Shown here: one piece after another, positions 1 through 4,898 of the stretch
How the letters are laid out: each line of letters begins with the position of its first letter
Position numbering within the stretch: the first letter of the stretch is position 1
Source: Anaerolineaceae bacterium
Lineage (GTDB): Bacteria > Chloroflexota > Anaerolineae > Anaerolineales > Anaerolineaceae
Direction: 5' to 3'
Assembly (NCBI GenBank): GCA_014860845.1
Contig: JACZIY010000750.1
Coordinates: 1 to 5,936, forward strand
Length of the DNA stretch: 5,936 nucleotides
Made by a program: the position numbers and the translations under genes
Notes under the pieces: model-generated
What the model was told of the DNA's origin: nothing
Seen by the model: the letters and a program-made list of their open reading frames with translations, nothing else
The model's database searches: none

Positions 1-17
1 TTGATTATAGTATCATT

Positions 18-22
18 GAGGA
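18..22 (+). promoter_or_regulatory. Shine-Dalgarno site of the GntR regulator
   Basis: GAGGA lies 4 bases before the ATG at 27. It matters because the reading frame continues open to the left edge of the window, so this site is what favours the ATG at 27 over a longer product. A TATAGT at 6-11 (5 of 6 to the -10 consensus) could mark a nearby promoter, but its -35 region is outside the window. Confidence 0.6.
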
Positions 23-26
23 CGAA

Positions 27-764
27 ATGTCAAGATTTATTAATCATAATAATGCCATACCGAAATATTTTCAACTCGCCAGCATACTCAAAAGTCAGAT
101 TGATGATGGAGAATGGAAACCACGTCAAACTATTCCCTCTGAACGGCAATTAGAACTGCAATATAAGGTTAGCCGGCCAACAATACGTCAGGCGATTGAA
201 TACCTTGAAAAACAGGGTTATTTGTATCGGGAACATGGTCGTGGCACTTTTGTTTCTCCGCAAAAATTACAGAAAAAGATGCTGGAATTAACCAGTTTTT
301 CGGATGATTTGTTGCGTAAAGGGATCCAGCCAAATCAGATCATTCGATCAATTTGTCATGTAGTGCCACATGAAAAAATTCTCAAACGTCTTGAATTACC
401 CCTGGAAAGCAGTGTATTACGAATAGAGCGCATTCGATTGGGTGATGACATTCCGATTGGGCTTCAGACTTCATATGTGGTATTAGGGTATGATCAAAAA
501 ATCGATGAGGATGATCTTATGCATTACGGTTCTCTATATCGTGTTTTGGAAGAGAAATTGAATATTATTCCGACAGAAGCTGATGAAACACTGGAGGTAA
601 CACTGGCAACTCCAGAAGAAGCAGCTCTTTTACAGATCAGACCAGGAGCGCCATTATTGCTGAATGAACGTCTTACTTATGATCAAAATCGCAAACCGGT
701 TGAGTTTGTAAAAATCCTTTATCGCGGTGATAAGTACCAATATGTCATCCGATTAACCAGGTAG
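27..764 (+). CDS. GntR-family transcriptional regulator with UTRA effector domain
   Basis: This is a complete 245-residue, one-component DNA-binding regulator of the GntR superfamily, HutC-like branch. Residues about 11-77 form the winged helix: PSERQL (37-42), the recognition helix region SRPTIRQAIEYL (49-60) and the wing REHGRGTFV (68-76). Residues about 88-243 fit a UTRA ligand-binding domain, opening with LTSFSDDLLRKG and closing with the family pattern EAALLQIRPGAPLL, RLTYD, PVEFVK and RGDKYQY. Family knowledge says UTRA domains bind small metabolites, often sugars, amino sugars or related compounds, and release the dimer from its operator; the ligand cannot be read here. The ATG at 27 is preceded by GAGGA at 18-22 with a 4-base spacer, which decides the start, although the frame is open to the left edge. 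Its regulated operon is not identifiable; it could lie left of the window or be the genes downstream. Length is normal for the family and no lesion is seen. Confidence 0.95.
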   Translation: MSRFINHNNAIPKYFQLASILKSQIDDGEWKPRQTIPSERQLELQYKVSRPTIRQAIEYLEKQGYLYREHGRGTFVSPQKLQKKMLELTSFSDDLLRKGIQPNQIIRSICHVVPHEKILKRLELPLESSVLRIERIRLGDDIPIGLQTSYVVLGYDQKIDEDDLMHYGSLYRVLEEKLNIIPTEADETLEVTLATPEEAALLQIRPGAPLLLNERLTYDQNRKPVEFVKILYRGDKYQYVIRLTR

Positions 765-858
765 GATAATTCGAAACCTCATTATTTCACAGACCTGAGA
801 TGGTTTTTGGTGAAGTCACTGTCTACGTAATTGGATATCTTGGAATTGCCGTCAACGA

Positions 859-907
859 ACGAATAAACGAATACCCAAAGGGCATGATATAAACGAATAA
901 ACAAATA
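859..907 (+). repeat. 15-bp direct repeat pair in the regulator/radical SAM spacer
   Basis: ACGAATAAACGAATA (859-873) recurs as ACGAATAAACAAATA (893-907). The two copies differ at one of 15 positions and their starts are 34 bp apart, about three helical turns. Each copy itself contains two smaller units of the type ACGAATA or ACAAATA. They lie between the GntR regulator and the promoter of the radical SAM gene, so they could be binding sites for a regulator. That role is inference; low-complexity AT-rich sequence could also generate such a pair. Confidence 0.5.
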
Positions 908-930
908 TAACTCCCATATTAATTTAATTG

Positions 931-994
931 TTTCCATCATTTCCATTAAAAAGTGTTTCATGCTTTGTAAACTGGTGGGGTTTGTTTTCCATAA
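931..994 (+). repeat. Three copies of TTTCCATNA
   Basis: TTTCCATCA (931-939) and TTTCCATTA (940-948) are directly adjacent. A third copy, TTTCCATAA (986-994), overlaps the -35 box and the start of the spacer of the predicted radical SAM promoter. The position of the third copy inside the promoter makes a regulatory role possible, but no known operator is recognised. Confidence 0.35.
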
Positions 995-1010
995 TTAGTC
1001 TCGTTATAAT
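982..1010 (+). promoter_or_regulatory. Sigma70-type promoter of the radical SAM gene, apparently leaderless
   Basis: A perfect -10 box TATAAT (1005-1010) is preceded, after exactly 17 bases, by a weak -35 box TTGTTT (982-987; first three bases match the consensus). Only six A residues separate the -10 box from the ATG at 1017, so a normal start site 6-7 bases downstream would place the mRNA 5' end at or beside the start codon. No purine-rich ribosome binding site lies between them. This fits a leaderless transcript. The remaining spacer (765-981) holds the repeats listed separately and no convincing small gene or strong terminator. Confidence 0.6.
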
Positions 1011-1016
1011 AAAAAA

Positions 1017-1937
1017 ATGAATCGAGATTTCTATCCCTCTTACCTACGAAATCTTTCTAGAGCTGAATTTTTTAAAAGAGTCAATCAGGCATTGGATAAA
1101 TTAGCTATGTGTAATATTTGTCCACTCAGTTGTGGGGTTAATCGACTTGAGGAAAAGAAAGGTGTATGTCTTACAGGGCGGTATGCCCAGATCAGTAGTT
1201 TTGGACCTCACTACGGAGAAGAAAAGCCATTAAGTGGTTGGCAAGGATCCGGAACCATATTCTTTAGCCGCTGTAATTTACATTGTGTCTTTTGTCAAAA
1301 TGCTGATATCAGCCAGGAAGGATTTGGCAAAGAGGTCACTGCGGAAGAATTGGCAGAAATCATGTTAGAACTTCAAACAATGGGTTGCCATAATATCAAT
1401 CTGGTTTCACCCAGCCATGTCGTTCCACAGATTTTGGAATCCGTTTTCCTTGCATCACAAAGAGGTCTGAATTTACCCATTGTTTATAATTGTGGAGGTT
1501 ACGATTCAGTCGAAACTCTAAAATTATTGGATGGTGTAATTGATATCTACATGCCGGACATGAAATATGCTGATGAGAAAATCGCAAAAAAATATTCCCG
1601 AGTACCCAATTATCCAATGATCAATCAGGCTGCCATTCTGGAAATGCACCGTCAAGTTGGTGATCTTGTTATGGATGATAATGGTATTGCTGTGAAAGGA
1701 TTATTGGTGCGTCATTTAATTATGCCTGATGGAGTTACTGGGACTGAGAATGTTATTAAATTTTTGGCAGAAAAAATTTCAAGGAACGTATATTTGAATT
1801 TGATGGATCAATATTGGCCGGCTTATCAGGCAACCAGATATCCTGAAATTAACAGAAGAGTCAATCAATCTGAGATGAAGAAAGCGATTGAAATTGCCAG
1901 AAATATGGATCTCCAACGATTTTCGATTCTTTTATAA
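1017..1937 (+). CDS. Radical SAM protein, PflA-like (PflX/COG1313 type)
   Basis: This 306-residue cytoplasmic protein is probably a 4Fe-4S radical SAM enzyme. The cluster motif CxxxCxxC is present as RCNLHCVFCQN, with C86, C90 and C93 as ligands. Upstream, CNICPLSCGVNR followed by GVC gives four more cysteines (C32, C35, C39, C51), and the stretch GPHYGEEKPLSGWQGSGTIFF (63-83) leads into the motif; this arrangement is typical of the PflX group, annotated as pyruvate formate-lyase activating enzyme-related. Further conserved-looking segments are INLVSPSHVVPQI (127-139), YMPDMKYAD (178-186) and LIMPDG (234-239). Homology would suggest reductive cleavage of S-adenosylmethionine to a 5'-deoxyadenosyl radical, but the substrate of the PflX group is not clear to me and no glycyl radical enzyme is visible nearby, so pyruvate formate-lyase activation should not be assumed. 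The start has a strong -10 box just upstream and no ribosome binding site. The small gene at 1960 follows after 22 bases and is probably co-transcribed. Confidence 0.92.
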   Translation: MNRDFYPSYLRNLSRAEFFKRVNQALDKLAMCNICPLSCGVNRLEEKKGVCLTGRYAQISSFGPHYGEEKPLSGWQGSGTIFFSRCNLHCVFCQNADISQEGFGKEVTAEELAEIMLELQTMGCHNINLVSPSHVVPQILESVFLASQRGLNLPIVYNCGGYDSVETLKLLDGVIDIYMPDMKYADEKIAKKYSRVPNYPMINQAAILEMHRQVGDLVMDDNGIAVKGLLVRHLIMPDGVTGTENVIKFLAEKISRNVYLNLMDQYWPAYQATRYPEINRRVNQSEMKKAIEIARNMDLQRFSILL

Positions 1938-1959
1938 AAATATTCAGATTGGAAAAAAA

Positions 1960-2304
1960 ATGGGAAATTTTAATATTGAACATAAGAAAGTTCTTGATGG
2001 AATACTGCTTAACAATCCATTGATAAGACCCGGAAAGATGTTTGGTTATCCAGCCTATTATGTGGGCAAGAAATTGTGTATCTGTCTTTATGAGAATGGA
2101 GTTGGTGTCAAATTACCAGAGCATTCAGCATCAAGATTAATACAGGAGGATCAGAATATCATTCCATTCCAACCATTAGGAAGACCCAGAATGCGAGAAT
2201 GGATTCAGATCGATTTATTCATTTCGGCAGATTATTTGCTTTATCAATCTATTTTTGAAGAAGCGATCCAGTTTTCAATAACAATACAGGGTGATGGAAA
2301 ATGA
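1960..2304 (+). CDS. Small TfoX/Sxy N-terminal-like protein
   Basis: A 114-residue soluble protein without signal peptide or membrane segment. Its core, RPGKMFGYPAYYVGKKLCICL (23-43), then NGVGVKLPEH (46-55) and PFQPLGRPRMREWIQI (69-84), resembles the TfoX N-terminal/YjbR-like small proteins, in which an MFG motif, a 'GK-L' strand and a C-terminal tryptophan are recurrent. Those families contain both competence regulators and many proteins of unknown function; no competence role is implied here. I chose the ATG at 1960, which has a GG-containing weak ribosome binding site at 1951-1954. A TTG at 1888 would add 24 unrelated-looking residues and overlap the radical SAM gene by 50 bases. The 22-base gap after the radical SAM gene suggests translation from the same mRNA. 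The family assignment is from memory of motifs and is moderate. Confidence 0.75.
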   Translation: MGNFNIEHKKVLDGILLNNPLIRPGKMFGYPAYYVGKKLCICLYENGVGVKLPEHSASRLIQEDQNIIPFQPLGRPRMREWIQIDLFISADYLLYQSIFEEAIQFSITIQGDGK

Positions 2305-2359
2305 AAACCTAGTTAAATTAGAATTTATAAACAGTGGAACCAAAAAAACCTTCAAATAC

Positions 2360-2387
2360 TTAGCACAATAATTAGATCCAATAAAAT
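2360..2387 (+). promoter_or_regulatory. Candidate promoter of the cysteine-rich protein gene
   Basis: TTAGCA (2360-2365, four of six to consensus) and TAAAAT (2382-2387, five of six) are separated by 16 bases. The -10-like box ends only three bases before the ATG at 2391, closer than a usual start site allows, so the transcript would either be leaderless or the true -10 lies elsewhere. No ribosome binding site is seen in front of the ATG. In AT-rich sequence such boxes arise easily. Confidence 0.3.
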
Positions 2388-2390
2388 AAT

Positions 2391-2759
2391 ATGCGTAAAA
2401 GATTTTTTATAATTTTAGCAGTAATCATTACCATTTCAATTGTTTTTGTTGTTATAGCGATGTTTCCTGGCAGTTCAAGAAAAATCACATTTGAAGATTG
2501 CGCAAATGCTGGTGGAGAAGCCTGGTTGGTCGATCTCTATCACCCGGACATATGTCCAGACTGCGTATCTTATCAAAATTGTTTAGAGGAAAACACTGAT
2601 CAAGCGAACCTCTCTGAATTATGTCCTCCAGTTATTGCATGTAGCGAATGTATCAATAATAATCATCCTTATCCAGATAAATGCCCAGACGCCAAACGAA
2701 AAATTGGTGAGATATCAGATGCTGCGATCTGGTTCCAATGTTGCAAGGAACAAAAATGA
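2391..2759 (+). CDS. Membrane-anchored cysteine-rich small protein, function unknown
   Basis: A 122-residue protein that I do not recognise. It starts with basic MRKR followed by one hydrophobic segment (about 5-25), acting as an uncleaved anchor or signal peptide; there is no lipobox cysteine. The remaining roughly 95 residues should lie outside the cytoplasm and hold ten cysteines (C37, C55, C58, C64, C78, C84, C87, C98, C117, C118). Features include CPDC, CSEC, a terminal CC and the phrase ISDAAIWFQCC. An even number of cysteines in an exported domain suggests disulfides; the CxxC pairs could instead bind metal. HPDICPDC and HPYPDKCPD suggest a weak internal repeat. It lies 86 bases after the TfoX-like gene and lacks a clear ribosome binding site, so it may be separately transcribed. 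The cysteine spacing and hydrophobic start argue for a genuine gene. Confidence 0.8.
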   Translation: MRKRFFIILAVIITISIVFVVIAMFPGSSRKITFEDCANAGGEAWLVDLYHPDICPDCVSYQNCLEENTDQANLSELCPPVIACSECINNNHPYPDKCPDAKRKIGEISDAAIWFQCCKEQK

Positions 2760-2801
2760 ACTGGTAGTTAAGGTTAGGAAAAAATACTGTAAATTTATTT
2801 T

Positions 2802-2824
2802 ATCTGGTCTAAATTTCACCAGAT
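2802..2824. terminator. Hairpin between convergent genes, possible weak terminator
   Basis: ATCTGGT (2802-2808) and ACCAGAT (2818-2824) form a perfect 7-bp stem with a 9-base loop. It sits 42 bases after the stop of the cysteine-rich gene and contains the stop codon of the convergent small membrane gene in its loop. The flanks are AT-rich but neither strand has a clean run of T after the stem, so intrinsic termination would be weak. Position between two converging genes is the main support. Confidence 0.4.
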
Positions 2825-3054
2825 TCAATCAATAAAATAATGACGCTGCCAATGCCGATCAGGATGACACCACTAAACATGAGAAATAGGGAGTCAGGCA
2901 AGAGTTTAATAATCATTAATAATGGAACGCTCCAGCCAAAAATGATCATTATAGCGGAGACAATCTTAAGAATTATTCTTCTCAGCTTTTTATTGTTCTC
3001 AGAATTACTTTTTTGTCTGAACTGGAAATTACTGGATAATTGTATTTTTGCCAT
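2809..3054 (-). CDS. Small two-helix membrane protein, function unknown
   Basis: An 81-residue product with a polar, basic N-terminus (about 1-27, including NNKKLRR) and two hydrophobic segments at about 28-50 and 55-76, separated by LPDS. The pattern resembles generic small bacterial inner-membrane proteins with a cytoplasmic N-terminus and a tight turn; no family can be named. The ATG at 3054 is the first possible start after an in-frame stop at 3061-3063. A purine-rich AAGGGAG lies upstream on the minus strand but about 14 bases from the ATG, which is too far for an ideal ribosome binding site. The opposite strand carries a 109-residue open frame at 2840-3169; I prefer this one because it gives an ordered helix-turn-helix membrane topology with the expected charge. 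AT-rich sequence can produce hydrophobic frames by chance, so doubt remains. Confidence 0.55.
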   Translation of the reverse strand: MAKIQLSSNFQFRQKSNSENNKKLRRIILKIVSAIMIIFGWSVPLLMIIKLLPDSLFLMFSGVILIGIGSVIILLIESGEI

Positions 3055-3193
3055 GGATAATTATTTATCTCCCTTGGGAAAAGAAATCATTTATATAATA
3101 ACGGAGATACCACAAAAATCCATCAGCCATTTTGCTAGTATTTTTATACGAAATTATTTTACCGAATAAAGAGAGCAAACTTTGAAAATATGA

Positions 3194-3231
3194 TCGCGAA
3201 TTAAATTTAAGATTCGACAGTTGGTTCGCGA
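3194..3231. repeat. Paired TCGCGAA sites upstream of the desaturase gene
   Basis: TCGCGAA (3194-3200) and TTCGCGA (3225-3231) form an inverted repeat with 24 bases between the arms; each also carries the palindrome TCGCGA, the second extending to TTCGCGAA (3225-3232). Site starts are 31 bp apart, about three helical turns. A perfect TTAAATTTAA palindrome (3201-3210) adjoins the first arm. In such AT-rich surroundings two CG-rich palindromes stand out and may be an operator pair for a dimeric regulator of the genes at 3283 (+) or 3054 (-). No known regulator consensus is claimed. Confidence 0.45.
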
Positions 3232-3243
3232 AAAAACAATCAT
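3214..3243 (+). promoter_or_regulatory. Candidate promoter of the FAD oxidoreductase gene
   Basis: TCGACA (3214-3219) matches five of six bases of the -35 consensus. AATCAT (3238-3243), 18 bases later, matches four of six at -10. The second TCGCGAA site falls in the spacer between them, where a bound repressor would block polymerase. A start site near 3250 would give a leader of about 33 bases containing AAAGGA at 3261-3266. The weak -10 box makes this tentative. Confidence 0.3.
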
Positions 3244-3282
3244 GAAATTAGAATTATGATAAAGGAATAAAGATAAAGCAAA

Positions 3283-4779
3283 ATGACAGAAAATTCTTCC
3301 CGATCAAAAATACTCATCATTGGTGCTGGTATTGGTGGATTGACTACTGCAGCGGTACTATCCAAATCTGGTTTCGATGTAACAGTTCTTGAATCTCAAG
3401 TTTATCCTGGGGGATGCGCAAGTACGTTCTACCATAAAGGGTATCGGTTTGATGCTGGCGCAACCCTGGCCGCGGGGTTTTACCCAGGTGGTCCGATGGA
3501 TTTGTTGGGTGAAGCTGCTGGGATATCGGATTGGCCAATCCATTATGATTCCCCAGCTATGGTTGTGCATTTACCTAATGGATCGCAGATTCCCTGCCAT
3601 AATGAGGAAAGCCGCTGGGAAGATTATAGTAAAGTATTTGGCAAACGTTCTCAGGATTTCTTTCGTTGGCAAGAAGAGATCGCTGAATTACTTTGGCGTT
3701 TTGCATTAAGATTACCTGCCTGGCCAATAAAAAATATTCGAGACGTACGGTCAGTTATACGCTCTCTGGATGGAGGAATTATTGCAGCCAGTCCACGATT
3801 GGCCAGGGATGTGTTCAGGCCGGTTTCTCAACATTTACGTGGTATGCCAGAAAACCTGCAAATGTTTATCAATGGCCAACTATTAATATCTGCTCAGACA
3901 ACGAGTGAATATGCCAATGCACTGTACTCTGCCTCTGCTCTTGATTTACCAAGACGTGGTGTTGGTCACCTGGCGAAAGGAATTGGGTCTCTCGCAGATA
4001 CCCTGGTGAATGCTATCAAAACAAATGGCGGAAGGGTTATTTTTCGACAGGAAGTGACCAAAGTAACTCATCACAAGCAGTGTAGGTTTATTGTTCAAAC
4101 AAGGAAAAATGAAAAATACGAAGCCGATATAGTGATTGCCAATCTCACTCCATGGAATTTGGCAGAATTGATGCAGGATAATTTACCAAAATCGTTAAAC
4201 AAAATACCTGCTTTCCCTGAGAAAAATTGGGGAGCTTTCATGTTATATCTGGGGATAGACTCTACAATCATTCCGAAGGAATTTCCATTGCATCATCAAG
4301 TGATCCAAAATCTTCCTCTGGGAGAGGGGAACAGTGTCTTCATTTCCATCAGCCCTGAGTGGGACACAGCCCGTGCGCCGGATGGACAAAGAGCACTTAC
4401 AATAAGCACGCATACAAGGCTAGGTAATTGGTGGAAATTATTCGAGACTGACAAACACAAGTATCTGGAGAAGAAAGAACTGATGACAGAAAAAGTGATG
4501 GGGGCAGTAGAGCAAGTGTTACCAGGTGCAAAAAACGCAGTGAGATTATTGCTGCCTGGTACACCCATAACCTTCAAGCGTTACACAGGTCGTGTACATG
4601 GCTGGGTGGGCGGTTTTCCACAAACCAGCTTATTTGAGAGTTTTCACCCGAAAATTGCCAACAACTTGTGGATGGTGGGGGATTCCATTTTCCCCGGACA
4701 ATCTACAGCTGCTGTAGCTTTGAGTGGATTACGGGTGGCAAAGGAAATATTAAGGAATATTCAAAATTCTGGTCATTGA
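3283..4779 (+). CDS. FAD-dependent oxidoreductase, CrtD/CrtI-like carotenoid desaturase superfamily
   Basis: A 498-residue flavoprotein of the phytoene desaturase/carotenoid isomerase type (COG1233). The N-terminal Rossmann motif is ILIIGAGIGGLTTAAVL (10-26), with E37 after the second strand positioned to bind the ADP ribose, then YPGGCASTF (41-49) and GYRFDAGATL (53-62). The C-terminal FAD motif is NLWMVGDSIFPGQSTAAVAL (461-480). The GGCASTF plus DAGAT combination and PAMVVHLPNG (91-100) recall CrtD-like enzymes such as cyanobacterial C-3',4' desaturases, which act on carotenoids in the membrane. Length is normal for the family. No phytoene synthase, cyclase or other carotenoid gene is visible, so the substrate could be another polyene or lipid, and a specific gene name is not justified. 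An in-frame stop at 3274-3276 leaves the ATG at 3283 as the natural start; AAAGGA at 3261-3266 is rather distant (16 bases) as a ribosome binding site. It appears monocistronic and is divergent from the small membrane gene. Confidence 0.9.
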   Translation: MTENSSRSKILIIGAGIGGLTTAAVLSKSGFDVTVLESQVYPGGCASTFYHKGYRFDAGATLAAGFYPGGPMDLLGEAAGISDWPIHYDSPAMVVHLPNGSQIPCHNEESRWEDYSKVFGKRSQDFFRWQEEIAELLWRFALRLPAWPIKNIRDVRSVIRSLDGGIIAASPRLARDVFRPVSQHLRGMPENLQMFINGQLLISAQTTSEYANALYSASALDLPRRGVGHLAKGIGSLADTLVNAIKTNGGRVIFRQEVTKVTHHKQCRFIVQTRKNEKYEADIVIANLTPWNLAELMQDNLPKSLNKIPAFPEKNWGAFMLYLGIDSTIIPKEFPLHHQVIQNLPLGEGNSVFISISPEWDTARAPDGQRALTISTHTRLGNWWKLFETDKHKYLEKKELMTEKVMGAVEQVLPGAKNAVRLLLPGTPITFKRYTGRVHGWVGGFPQTSLFESFHPKIANNLWMVGDSIFPGQSTAAVALSGLRVAKEILRNIQNSGH

Positions 4780-4898
4780 TTTAATTTAAAAAATAGTCAT
4801 ATTGTCTATATCGTAATAGATATAATTTCAGCTTATTCTAGTAGTTAGGCTGCACCTGAATATTAATTAGGATTTCAAGCAAAAGCTCAAGTTGTTTC
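4780..4898. other. AT-rich gap between convergent genes
   Basis: The gap between the FAD oxidoreductase and the FN3 protein gene contains no coding frame of note. The only clear symmetry is TATATC (4807-4812) with GATATA (4819-4824), an all but GC-free stem with a 6-base loop that would be a poor terminator. Termination of both genes must occur here or beyond, but no strong intrinsic terminator is visible. Confidence 0.5.

Noticed and set aside
786..814. TTCAC/GTGAA symmetry after the GntR regulator as a terminator
   Set aside because: The stem needs a wobble pair and a three-base bulge, and there is no T-run after it.
1396..1617. Minus-strand frame inside the radical SAM gene
   Set aside because: It lies wholly inside a confidently assigned gene, and its product shows no family-like features.
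1888..1959. Upstream TTG start for the TfoX-like protein
   Set aside because: It would overlap the radical SAM gene by 50 bases and add 24 residues unlike the family core; the ATG at 1960 has a weak but usable ribosome binding site.
2309..2321. Imperfect palindrome CTAGTTAAATTAG after the TfoX-like gene
   Set aside because: Short, AT-rich and mismatched; expected by chance in this composition.
2635..2835. 66-residue plus-strand frame overlapping the cysteine-rich gene
   Set aside because: It is an out-of-frame shadow of the gene at 2391 with low-complexity sequence at its start and no initiation signal.
2840..3169. 109-residue plus-strand frame opposite the small membrane gene
   Set aside because: Its product lacks a coherent domain or topology and it has no ribosome binding site; the minus-strand frame gives a cleaner two-helix protein. 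Kept only as an open question.
3344..3908. Several frames on both strands within the first third of the FAD oxidoreductase
   Set aside because: All are shadows of a gene with intact, ordered FAD motifs.
4296..4577. 93-residue minus-strand frame inside the FAD oxidoreductase
   Set aside because: Antisense shadow without its own start signal or recognisable domain.
4807..4824. TATATC/GATATA inverted repeat as a terminator of the FAD oxidoreductase
   Set aside because: The 6-bp stem has a single G-C pair and no T-run follows, so it would be too unstable for intrinsic termination.
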